DNA of 64,000 bases from Temnothorax longispinosus (Eukaryota > Arthropoda > Insecta > Hymenoptera > Formicidae), in the NCBI RefSeq assembly GCF_030848805.1, contig NC_092364.1, forward strand, positions 4,712,001-4,776,000. The letters are read 5' to 3'. A model generated the notes under the pieces. It had not been told where the DNA came from and did not search any database. It saw nothing but the letters and a program-made list of their open reading frames with translations. Position 1 is the stretch's first letter. Every line of letters begins with the position of its first letter. Shown here one piece after another: positions 24,809 to 36,466 of this stretch. The translations under genes and the position numbers were made by a program.

Positions 24809-26513
24809 TAGGGGAGCTAGCTCCATTTTTTCGTGATTATTTCGGTACTTATGAAACTTTTTGTGGTGATTCAGAATGTTATTTAATGATCAAAGCTCCG
24901 GGGACTGACAAAAAAGTGGGGCGCTTTGGGTGGTATAGCCACTCACTTGTGCAAAAAAATTTTTTTTTTCAAGTCATTTCGGTATGTCAGTCATTTTGCA
25001 CCATAATTCTTTGATATATTCTATGACTATTTGCAAATTGACTGACAAAAAAGTGGGTCGCTTGTGGGTGTAGGGCCGCCCAAAAATGTCATTTTTTTTC
25101 AAGTCATTTCGGTATGTCAGTCATTTTGCACCATAATTCTTTGATATATTCTATGACTATTTGCAAATTGACTGACAAAAAAGTGGGTCGCTTGTGGGTG
25201 TAGGGCCGCCCAAAAATGTCATTTTTTTCAAGTCATTTCGGTATGTCAGTCATTTTGCACCATAATTCTTTGATATATTCTATGACTATTTGCAAATTGA
25301 CTGACAAAAAATGGGTCGCTTGTAAGTGGTAGGGCCGCCCAAAAGAGAAAAAAAGAGAAAATAAAGTAGTCAAACAATCATATCATGATTATTAAATAAT
25401 GTTACAGAATCGAGTAACGACCTTTCTGAGGATGAAGATGACCTAAATGATTGTGACAAATACGATGAAGAAGAAGAAGAAGAAGATTCCTAGTTTTTTT
25501 ATTTCTTTTTTATGATGATGATTCAATGCTATTTTTCATTACTTTTTCTGTTTTTATTATATAATAAATGACCGTAAAAAAAGATATTGGCTTCAGTTTA
25601 CGATGTACTTTAATTATTTATTTGAGTAATGAAAAGTTATAAGAATTAAAATGAGTCCTGATGAATTTATAATATTTTATCATAAAATATTGTAAATTCC
25701 ACAGTTTGTGACTTATGAATTTTTTCTTTCTTTAAATTTACCATTGATGGTCCTCAGGACTCATTTAGTTCTTATTGTCTTTTCATTACTCAAATAAATA
25801 ATTAAAAGTACATCGTAAACTGAAGTCAAAATCTTTTTTTACGGTCATTTATTATATAATCAAAACAGAAAAAGTAATAAAAAATAGCATTAAATCATCA
25901 TCATAAAAAATAAATAAAAAAGACTAAAAATCTTTTTCTTCTTTTTCTTCATCGTATTTGTCACAATCATTTAGGTCATCTTCATCCTCAGAAAAGTTGT
26001 CACTCGATTCTGTAACATTATTTAAAAATCATAATACGATTGTTTGACTACTGATTTTTTTCTCTTTTTTTTCTCTTAAACATAACAACGTAACGTAAAC
26101 ATTTTTGGACGGTTCTACCACTCACAAGCGACCTATTTTTTTGTCAGTCAATTATCCTAATAGGCATAGAATATATCGAAGAATTATGGTGCAAAATGAC
26201 TGACATACCAAAATGATTTGAAAAAAAAAAAGACATTTTTGGGCGGCCCTACCACCCACAAGCGACCCACTTTTTTGTCAGTCAATTTGCAAATAGTCAT
26301 AAATATATCAAAGAATTATGGTGCAAAATGACTGACATACCGAAATGACTTGAAAAAAAAAATTTTTTTGCACAAGTGAGTGGCTATACCATTCAAAGCG
26401 CCCCACTTTTTTGTCAGTCCCCGGAGCTTTGATCATTAAATAACATTCTGAATCACTACAAAAAGTTTCATAAGTACCGAAATAATCACGAAAAAATGGA
26501 GCTAGCTCCCCTA
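24809..26513. mobile_element. 1.7-kb foldback element with captured acidic coding tail
   Basis: Two long inverted arms begin and end with taggggagctagctcc. The left arm has about three tandem units of about 129 bp (cggtatgtcagtcattttgc type, 24965-25340); the right arm has fewer. Each arm carries a short coding-like segment ending in an acidic tail: left about 25407-25492 reads SEDEDDLNDCDKYDEEEEEE then a stop; right, on the minus strand at about 25930-26020, reads the same but with KEEK. An Asp/Glu-rich C-terminus plausibly comes from a captured or ancestral transposase gene; this is inference. Confidence 0.8.
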
Positions 26514-26893
26514 CTAAAAGTCACGGCTAATTTGTCTAAACGATATTCTAATAAACAAACTATGTTTGTAAAATACGAGAGAAATGAGGTAGGGAAAGAG
26601 GTAAAGCAGTACAGTGCTTTTGTGACTAGTTTAAAAGTAATCGTTTAAAAGTAATTAGTTAAAAGTATTCGTTCATTGTCGAAGCTTGAGAAGATTATTT
26701 TCCGGTGGGTTTGTCACCTGGAGATCCGCACTCTCATGCGAGACCAGGTATATTTTAATTACTTAATTAATTACAGTAGAAATAATATTAAACATTCAAA
26801 ATTAATTGTAAAGATTTTTTCTGAGCAAAACAGAGAAGTCTTTTTAGTTTACTTGTTAAATCTAAAAAACAAAACTGTTGCGTATATGTTTAA

Positions 26894-27592
26894 GGATGTA
26901 TTACCTATATACTTTCCCAGCCAAAAGTACAGTAATCTGAGAAATCCAATTATATCGGTTGTATGCATACTTTAACGGCTTAGTACTATTTAATATCATA
27001 ACAAGGACATTAATGTTACTGATTTAAGTAATTTTAACCAGTTTTTATGATTATTAACAGCGTATTTGTAAATATTTTTAAGGATATATGTCCGTTTAGT
27101 CAAAATAAAGGGATCGAGCTGAAATTTACAGAGATTGTGCACTTATATGTCCTAAAAACCTGTGTTAAATTTCAGATCGATTGTCTGACTCGTTTAAAAG
27201 ATATTAATTATTTAATTAATTATTAAAATTAAAAAATTAATATCTTAATTAATATTTTAAATAATTATTAAAATTAAAAAATTAATATTTTTTAAACGAG
27301 TCAGACAATCAATCTGAAATTTAACACAGGTTTTTAGGACATATAAGTGCACAATCTCTGTAAATTTCAGCTTGATCCCTTTATTTTGACTGAACGGACA
27401 TACATCCTTAAGAATATTTACAAATACGCTGTTAATAATCATAAAAACTGGTTAAAATCACTTAAATCAGTAACATTAACGTCCTTGTTATGATATTAAA
27501 TAGTAGTAAGCCGTTAAAGTATGCATACAACCGATATAATTGGATTTCTCAGATACTGTACTTTTGACTGGGAAGGTATAGGTAATACATCC
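26894..27592. mobile_element. Second 700-bp TTAA-flanked palindrome
   Basis: Ends ggatgtattacctata and the inverse, with TTAA at 26890-26893 and 27593-27596. The arms pair over about 330 bp each around an AT-rich centre near 27245. The equivalent place in intron 1 of copy C1 (about 18660) has an uninterrupted acttaaatt, so this element inserted after the C-D duplication. Confidence 0.9.
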
Positions 27593-27897
27593 TTAAATTA
27601 GTAATTCACACAAGTTAATAATTATAAATTTTCAAAATCAGGTCATTATTTTTGCCATTTATAAAACTGCAACATTTCGACTTGTTAAACATGCATTTAA
27701 AAAATTTTTTATGTTAAATGTTGTATAAATACAACTCAAAAAAGTACTTTTATCGTAAGAACAATATCATTTTTAATTAACATAAATTATTTCAATTATA
27801 ATATGTTAAGCCTTGTCACATGCTCTTATGCTTATTACTTTTAAATTCTTATTTTTATTTAAATATATATTTATTTCCTATATCTTTTAATCATCAG

Positions 27898-28480
27898 AAT
27901 TTGCACGTGTAACCGATATTCATTTAAAACTAAAAGTGGACTTTGATCAAAAAGTTCTTAAGGGAAAAGCGATTTTGACTATAGAAAAAATAGAACTTTC
28001 AAGTAACGAAGTAGTAGGCCAGGGTTTTGAATAATTTGTAATATAAAACAATTAGATTTTAGATAGCTACAGACTTGATATATCAGAGGTCACAGATGTA
28101 GTTACTGGAATTGATTTAAGACGTGAAATATCTGAACGTAACGATACTTTTGGAAGTAATAAGTTTTCTATTCAGTTACCACAAGCTGCAGATAAACGGT
28201 AAGTAAAAAACAAAACTGTAAACTTTTAACAAAGTGCACTTATTAAAAAACATTTTATACAAATTTAAAAAATTATAGATGCACTATAGTTGATATGCAC
28301 ATCATGATATAATGTTTTCAGATGTATAATTGAAATTAAATATAAAACAAGGCAAACAAGGCAAACTGTTGGTGGTTCACATCATTTTCTATTATCTAAC
28401 AACAATCTACATCTACACCATCTACACCAATTTTCTCAAGAGAAATCATCAATACCGTCTTATTCCCAAGCTCCTCAAGC
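27898..28480 (+). pseudogene. LTA4H-like copy D, truncated
   Basis: Exon 2 (27898 to about 28013, EFARVTDIHLKLKVDFDQ) and exon 3 (28056-28198, the same 143-bp length as in copy B) are well kept. Exon 4 (from 28322) has lost the WLTPEQT part, reading KYKTRQTRQTVGGSHH, and then fuses to a scrap of exon 6 (FSQEKSSIPSYS) before a stop at about 28478-28480. All downstream exons are gone. I find no in-frame first exon: the ATG at 26736 would join out of frame. Upstream sequence from 24675 onward resembles that before C1, so D is a partial duplicate of C. Confidence 0.83.
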
Positions 28481-28524
28481 TTGACGACCAATTTCAAATG
28501 TAATGTCTCCTCCGAAAGATAGCC

Positions 28525-28668
28525 CAGTTTCTCCGCACGAGCCCCACTCGTGCGGGGGGTGCAGTTTGGAATATAAAAATTCCTGTGATCAGGTGGACTC
28601 GAAACCCGGTTCCTCGGAGTTACGAGTCTGGCGCTTTACTACAAAGACCACACTACCACCCCTCTGTA
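28525..28668 (-). mobile_element. Probable tRNA-derived SINE
   Basis: Read on the minus strand, 28668 to about 28590 contains tRNA-like sequence: taaagcgccagactcgtaac resembling an anticodon arm, followed by gggtttcgagtcc resembling a pol III B box with one extra base. The anticodon-like triplet would be CGT (Thr). The remainder is a non-tRNA body. The intact cloverleaf is not evident, so it is not called as a tRNA. Confidence 0.55.
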
Positions 28669-29011
28669 AACCTGACTTAAATTCCTGAATTAAGAGAAAT
28701 ATTTTAGTTTGAATTTTCTTTCTATCGCGACGAGATATGTACTGTACACACGTATTGATACAAAAATTCAAAATGAATGGAATAAAACTGTACGATTCGA
28801 CTATTGGAAAAAATATAATTAACTTCGCATGTAACACGGAAATAATATACAAATAATAAAATATTTACTACATCTTCGCTGCTTCACACTAGCTTCCTCC
28901 TTCTCCTTTTCGTCTTTCTTCTGCTTATTTCTCTTCCCTTCTTTTAAAAAATTTCAATTTTTGTCACTTCACCGTCCCCGATTAACTTGATCCTCCGCTC
29001 CGATTAAACTT

Positions 29012-29115
29012 AGGCTGCGTTCCCACTATATGCGAAAATGAAACGTTTTGATTAGATAACTCATGACGCGGCGTCGTGACGCGACGCGCGACGCGTATAG
29101 TGGGAACGCACCCTT
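29012..29115. mobile_element. Small MITE
   Basis: Inverted ends gctgcgttcccactatatgcg and cgcgtatagtgggaacgcac enclose about 60 bp. Non-coding. Confidence 0.65.
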
Positions 29116-29199
29116 ACTTTACATCTCTTTCTAACTGATGTCCTCCTTTAGAAAGAGACGAAGGGCCGAAATCGGCCCAAATGCTCAATCACATACCAT

Positions 29200-29321
29200 G
29201 GCTGCGTTCGGGGAGCGCGCTATTAAGCGCTATTGCATCGTTCTATCTTTATCGCTCATCAGGTGTAAAACAAGGATAGAATAAGCAAATAGCGCTAATA
29301 GCGCGCTCCCCGAATCCAGCC
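29200..29321. mobile_element. MITE, second copy of the exon-6 inserter
   Basis: A 122-bp palindrome closely matching 5650-5770, flanked by CAT on both sides (29197-29199 and 29322-29324). It lies about 300 bp upstream of DNA2. Confidence 0.88.
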
Positions 29322-29624
29322 CATCTGAGGCATCTGGCGTCAAAAACTCGCATTACCGTGTCGTAAGTCCAATTCACAGCTGATCAGGTAGACACGTGTC
29401 TCATGTTTACGAAACGCGGCCGCGCTGTTAAAAATCAAAATGGCGACGTCCATGCGGCACGTTTGTCGTTTACGCGGGAACGATAATTCTGCGCCATAAG
29501 TTTTCGTGGGACTTAAGATCGATCATGCTTGAAGCAGGTGCAGGTACACGTTGATAGCACTTTAGATTGATGTGTATAAGAGATATACGTAAAGTCACTT
29601 CGAGTACATACATTATACGCAAAC

Positions 29625-32600
29625 ATGAAGAAACGTCAGCTGTCGCAGTCGTCGCAGAGGAAGGTGAGGAAAATGAGTATTATTTCTCTGCGACTGTGTA
29701 TCTGCATGTTGTTTTGATACTCATTACTATTTTTCTGTCCTTCTATATTCCTATTCTTTTTCTTATTATTATAAAATATTAATGTTGAACTTTAACACGA
29801 TTCTCCACTTCTGAATTCTAAACTAGATTCAAGAAAAGAAATATCTAGCACAGGTATAATAGAACATAACGTTACATTAGCATACAATTTGTATTTATAT
29901 ACAAAAAAGTAGCCTAAAAAATTAATTTGTGTGATAAACTGTTCTTTTTCGTTTGCTTACAGATTTCTGCCGCTGGTATTAATAAATCTCAGACAAAGAT
30001 ATCGTCGTTTTTTACAAAAGTTCCCAAGGTTGCGGTAGATAACGAAAAGATATCAGATATAAACTCTTCAACTCAAGCCTCGATTGAAAGGAAAAGGAAG
30101 GAAAGAGATAATACGTTTGACGAAGAATCCTATTTGAACGTTAAGAAGAAATGTAATGTGAACGAAGATCCATTGAAAGAACACTGTGTTGCAAAGACAG
30201 GAAATTCCGACACTCATGAGAACTCAGTATTGTTATCTGTAGTGAACGGTTTGGACGATCCATGTAGTAATTTTAAGGAAAATAAAGGAACATGCAACGG
30301 GGATGCGGCACTTCAGAAAGTTAATAAGAATGAGGGAGATGCGGCGAAAAGCGAGCAATGTGTAAATTGGTCACAAAACTCTGTCAGTATTAAAAACATA
30401 AATGTTTCAGATATTACTCATAGTAACGGTCATGTTCTTAAAGAAACGCAAGAGTTAAATACCGCTGCTTTGAAGTCGTCCGCCGTGGAACCGTCTAGGC
30501 GTGAAAAAGCTAAGCTACACGATTTAAAGGTGGAATCTTCCGACGACTTTTCCGTGATGATGAACGGGGACGAGCTCGACGGCTTCTTCGATCAGGAGTG
30601 GCACGCGCAGATTGATTTCACCACGTTGCAGAGATGTAAGATAACTGATGTCAAGCACGAATCGAGAGTTACTGTTTTAACGGTGCAGCACTTGGAGTCT
30701 GAAAGTATCGACACTGTTGCATGTTCAGGATTTTGGAAGGATGCACAAATGAAGATTAATGATATTGTCACAATACAGGCGAAGAAGGATTCACGGCAAT
30801 GGGTTGTGGATAACAATAACGGCCTCCTCGTGACGCAGCCTGATTTGCTGATATCGGGCACGACAATAACGAGTGGTTTATTTTGCAACAGGCGAGCGGT
30901 GCTGACCGAGAAGTTCAGGAAGATAGAGTCACTGCCAAATCTGGACGGCGATTATTCCGTGATGACCGTGGGATCTTTGGTTCATCAATGGCTGCAAAAG
31001 GCATTGCGAGAAAATATCTGCACGCTGTCCGACGTGATGAAACTGCGGGACGATATTCTGCGATCGAAAGACACGATAAACTATCTCTACGCGTCGGAAT
31101 TGTCGCTCGCGGACTGTCGGAAACGCATGACGGAGTATGCCCCGAGAATTTTCGAGTTCATTCAGCATTACATTAAGGGTAACAAGCAGCAGCACATAAG
31201 CAATCTGAAGGACAACTTTCAAGGGAGCATTGATAGCATACAGGACATTGAGGAAAGCGTTTACATACCGAAATTAGGCATAAAGGGCAGGATAGACGTG
31301 ACGGCAGAGGTGAACATCAATTCGAGAAGGAGGATCATGCCTCTGGAGTTGAAAACCGGGAGAGCCTCGTACTCCTTCGAGCACAGGGGCCAGGTTATTC
31401 TCTATCTCATGATGATGGGCTTCAGGGATCAGGATATCGATACCGGACTTTTGTTGTATCTAAAGGAGAACGAGATGCGGGAAATTAAAAGCGGACATCA
31501 CGAAAAGAGGGACTTGATATTGCTGCGCAATACCCTGGCGCATTATTTCGCTAAAAAACCGGAAGACCTACAGAATATTAACTCGGAGCCGGACCTAAAG
31601 GCGATGGAATTGCCTGAGCCGATAAACCACCACAGCGCGTGCGGCAGATGTTCCTATCAGGCTCTGTGCTGTGCGTATTTGGCGAAGGACCCGAGCGCGA
31701 ATTTGTCACCGTCGCATCCACTAACGGCGTTAATCGAAGAGCTGCGAAACGACTTCGAGAGCAGTCATTTGGATTACATTATGAAGTGGATCGCATTATT
31801 GCAACTGGAAGAAAGCCACGAGAACGGTAATAGCAGTTTAAGCAGCGTATGGACGACAAGTCCCGAGAAGAGGGAGGCGAGAGGGACGTGTATCTGCAAC
31901 TTGAAGACCATCGACAGGGTGGTGAAGCGAGATGATAGGTACCAGCATAAGTTTGCACGCGTCAACATTAAGGGAGAGACGATCGAGAACAGCGTGCTCG
32001 GCGGCACGTTTGCCGAGGACGATTATATTATTGTTAGCACGGATGCACGAGTTAATATTGCCGCCGGACATATAATGCACGTTTCGCATGACATCGTCGC
32101 AGTCCTATTGGACAAAGATATTACGCGATTGTACGCACATTCCACGTTCCACATCGATAAGTTTCCCTCTTCAGGTCTGTCTACGTTCAATTACGCGAAC
32201 GTGGCCGGTCTGTTGAGCAACGACGAGACGTGCGTCAAGCTACGACGCATCGTCATCGATAAAAGACCGGCTACGTTTACGGAAAAATTGCCACGTTCGG
32301 TAGTGTCGGCCAGCACTGAGATAATAAGCGATCTAAACGAGAGTCAACAGAGAGCCGTGCTGAAGGCTGTGGCCGCTCACGAGTACGTTCTGATAAAAGG
32401 CATGCCAGGCACCGGAAAAACGCAGACCCTGGTGGCTCTGATAGAGTTGCTGCTAGAGTTGGGTTCCAGCGTGCTGATCACCGCGCACACGCACAGCGCG
32501 GTGGACAATGTTCTCCTCAAGCTGCTGGAACGGAACATCGACTTCCTGCGTCTGGGCTCGACAAAGCAGATCCATCCCCTGTTGACATGCAAGAGCGAGG

Positions 32601-33649
32601 AATACGCGATCAAGAGTTGCGACTCGCCGGAGGACCTGGAGGCACTCTACAACAGCAAACGGGTCGTCGGCGTGACCTGCTACGGCGCGTATCACGCTCT
32701 CATTAGGAGACGCAGCTTTGACGTATGCGTGATCGACGAGAGCGCGCAGATCATGCAGCCCACGGTGCTGCGACCGTTATACAGCGCGCGCAAGTTCGTC
32801 CTTGTCGGGGATCCGGATCAGCTGCCGCCCGTCATCAAGAGCAAGACCGCAGCGAAACTCGGCGCGGACGAATCCCTATTCGTGAGGCTGGACAGCGACG
32901 ACAACACCGTCAATCTGCGGGAGCAGTACAGAATGAACGGGAGGATCATGAGGTTGGCCAACGACGCGACGTATCGCGGCAAGCTGGTGTCGGGCAACAA
33001 GCAGGTGGAGAACGCGACGTTGATCGGCACGAATATGGAGCAAGTTCTCTCGACCTGCGAGAGGTGGATAAGAGGCGCGCTCTCCAGGCACTTGGACGAT
33101 TCGGTGATGGTACTCAATACCGGTAGCACTTACAACTTGAACACGGAGACTGGGAACAGAGACGTTGTGTCGAGTCAAGCGTACTCCAACGTCTGGGAAG
33201 TCGCTATTACTTTGCGTCTCGTCCAGGCACTCACCGAAGCGGGCGTACATGCTAGAAATATAGGAATTATCGCACCTTATAATGCTCATATAAATTTATT
33301 AAGAAAGACCATAGATAAGGAGGTGGAAGTGAATACTGTAGATCAGTATCAGGGACGCGACAAGGACGTTATATTGTATTCGTGCACGAAGAGTGTCGAG
33401 TACGACACGAAGAAGGAATTCGAGATATTGGACGATCAGCGACGTTTGACGGTGGCCATCACTCGCGCGAGGCATAAGCTAATCATAATCGCTGATAAAA
33501 TCACATTGCTGAAATACACGCCGTTCAAAAATTTGTTTGACGTCATCGACGAGAAGAATGTGATAAATCTGATCGACGGCGAGGAAGACTTTAGCTGGAA
33601 AAGTCTTATCAGTGAATTGAGACTTGACAATCGTGATAAAGAACTTTAA
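29625..33649 (+). CDS. DNA2: DNA2 DNA replication helicase/nuclease
   Basis: A 39-bp first coding exon (29625-29663, MKKRQLSQSSQRK) splices in frame to one large exon (29963-33649), giving 1241 residues; vertebrate DNA2 is about 1060. DNA2 is a nuclear and mitochondrial 5' flap nuclease/helicase in Okazaki-fragment processing and end resection. Nuclease residues: D458 and E475-L-K477. Iron-sulphur cysteines: C321, C573, C576 and C582, with the C-x2-C-x5-C spacing. Superfamily 1 helicase: Walker A GMPGTGKT 826-833, DESAQ from 938, GDPDQLPP from 962, QYRMN, VDQYQGRDKD, and RRLTVAITRARHK from 1173. QTKISSFF at 23-30 fits a PCNA-interacting motif. Residues about 40-215 are low-complexity and account for the extra length. 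No breaks. Confidence 0.97.
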
Positions 33650-34321
33650 GACTAATCGAACAGTTTAGCATTGAAAAACAGACTGATAAAACCATCACGT
33701 TTTGTTACGATTTCGTAAAATAGCATCACGCGATCACACCGAGTGTACAATTAACAAAAACCTTGCGAATATACAAATACGCGACATATCGAGATAATTA
33801 TAGATATAAGTATGTACGAGATTTGGTACAAAAATATATTTATTTTTCAATTTCATATATATGCATGTTATTTTCTTTTGTATAATCAGAAGATGATTCC
33901 ACATATTGATTATTAAAGTAAAATTTACGAAGTTAAGTTTATGAAAATCAGATAAAAACACTTTTAAAACAAAAAATTGCACATTTAAAAATTTTTTAAA
34001 AATACTCTAAGAAATAATCTTTTCATAGATAAATCTACTAAATGAAAGTGATATTTGTAAAATAGAAATAACATTTTATAAGGAAATACTGAAAAAAAGA
34101 AAAATAAATAGACGATTACAAACTGGCACTTGTGCTTAAGTACGTCAAGCATAAGTCCCTGTATTTCACGTAAGTCACATAATCACATTTCATGCGTACG
34201 TTCTTCGTACACCACGTAAGTACAGAAATCCCGGTGATATTTTTGACGCTATATACATATTTACAAAGTAAAATAGTAATATGAGCAGCTGTTTGAGCAC
34301 GCGCGTTATCCTCTCGCGGCT
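33650..34321. other. Convergent spacer between DNA2 and MEAK7
   Basis: AT-rich sequence holding the 3' UTRs of two genes that point at each other. Poly(A)-signal-like aataaa occurs, for example at about 34104. No further gene seen. Confidence 0.5.
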
Positions 34322-36432
34322 CTATTTGTTAGACTCATTGTAAGACGCTCTACCAGCCAGTTCTAGCAAGTAACGATCGGGATGGTCCAACCACTCGCTC
34401 GCGCTTAACTTGACGACCCTCTGCTTCTCCGCTTCTTTCACCTGCCACTTCTTGATCTCCAATTGCTTTTCCCTGCAAACGCAATAGCATCTCGTTATCG
34501 CAATCCGCATCGACATGCGGTTACATTTCGCAGTTTGCAAGACATTACCTCAGCTTCATATCGCCGCAACCCCAGACTTCCAGGCTGGCGATGCGATAGG
34601 GCGCGCCGGCGATAGACACGGAGTGGAATGACTCATCGATACTGATAAGCGGCGAACGCGGATCGCTACCAAGTCGCAAGCCGTGCGGGTAGCCCCTGAT
34701 ATTCGTGTTCAGGTATAGTATTTTCGGGCCTTTCTCCATGATTTTATAGGACGGAATCAGTTGAATGCCCATCGAGTCTTCGTCGCCCCAATAGAGATGA
34801 CTCTCTCGCCACTCGACGGCCGAGCACACGCAAAACGTCGGACATTCCTCATCCTTCTCTATACTAGCGGCTCTTATTATTAGCAGAGTGGGACCTCTGT
34901 AACCTAATACATGGTGAAGGAAGCGATTAGCCCCGGTCCCGTGCTCCCCGCTATTGTACAGTAACGTCCAATGCCTTGGACAAATACTGCCTGTTCTTCT
35001 GGCTATCAAAGCGTGAGTTATGTCCTTCGGTGAATCGTTGGTCTACACATACACACCACGCACATAGATACGTAGATCTAGTTATGTGTACAATACTAGG
35101 CTTATCGGCAATAATAATTAATCTCTTTATGCAAAATACTTTACAGGCGGGGCATAATAGTATCGATTATTTGTACTGCCTGCTCTGTGACAACGTACCT
35201 GGAGGTAACACTGCGGCAGTGTACACGACAACAACCAGACATAGCTTATCGGTAACAAGTTTGCTTGAGGAAACTCTCGATCCGACTTTTCCAATACGGG
35301 AGTAACCATCTCCACAGGGGGTTGCGGTTGCTCCTTCGACAGAAGCGCTTTACCGTTGCGATAAGCAGTTGTTAACACGTGTACTACGTATCGCTGTAGG
35401 CCGTATACTAGGCGTGGGCAATGTTGCCCAATCCAATTGCTCACGTAACTTGTAGACAAGCTAGTCTTGCCGTGAAACTGCAAAATATTACAAGAATAAT
35501 TGCATATCGTACATTTGTACATGAATTATTCACTCAAAGCACCAATTTAGTATAGATAGACCGCGCTTACATGTTCAATAGTGAATGAATGAATAGTTAC
35601 AATAACCATATTTATACCGTATCACATTAATAAATTTACTAACGCATGAGACAACAACTGCATTTATTATCTGTTGCGAGTGAAGGCACAAACTGGTGCT
35701 GTTGTTCTCCATCGCTAGCTGGTAGCAACACATCAATAACGCTCGCAGCATTTCGGGTGTAACATTACCGCCATTCTTTATGTTCGAATACATCTTTATA
35801 TAATTCTCCAGTATAGCTTGGTCGTTCATTACTGACAAAAATTTCTCAGCTTGCTGCTTGAAAGCTGTTGTACTTATGTACGCAGTCGTGCCATGGGCAT
35901 TGTGGTGTAAGTAAGTGAAGAGTTTCTCGCTCAGTTCGGGATGAGTGGGAAATAAGTACTTTTCGAATACAGACTTGGTAATGCCGTTAACATGTCCTTC
36001 TTGGTAGGAGAGCTGTGACAGTGTCTGCAAAATAAAGAGATTTACATGTTTTAGAAATACCACTAAATATATTACACTTTTCCAAAGAAGGGGGACATAC
36101 GTTGCTTATCTGCATAAAAAGACTATTAAAATATATCAAAGAAAGAATACGTCGTAAACATAAATTTCTATACTTTTGTTTGCAAAGGAAGGTTACCCAT
36201 GCATGTTTTCATTATATAAATAAAACTAGCCAGGTAATGCTAGCATTTGATAACAGCTAGTCATGTATAAGATAAATAAAATACATATAGCTACTAACCT
36301 ATAGACAGAAAAAATGACATGATGAAATAGAAACTGTGGAAAGTTTTGGGATCTTAAAATAAAGGAACTGGGAGAGCAATTGCTCAGTTTTCCAATTCTA
36401 CAATTCTATATCTCAGGCATAATTTTTTTATC

Positions 36433-36466
<34 letters not shown>

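Noticed and set aside
3372..26513. CRISPR array or bacterial-type repeats
   Set aside because: The repeats are inverted or microsatellite-type with no regular spacers, and the genes are spliced animal genes.
28525..28668. Functional tRNA-Thr gene
   Set aside because: The acceptor stem and A box are not convincing and the B box has an extra base; a SINE fits better.
32377..33289. Long antisense and alternate-frame open frames within DNA2
   Set aside because: Shadows of the GC-rich DNA2 helicase exon, whose own frame carries all conserved motifs.
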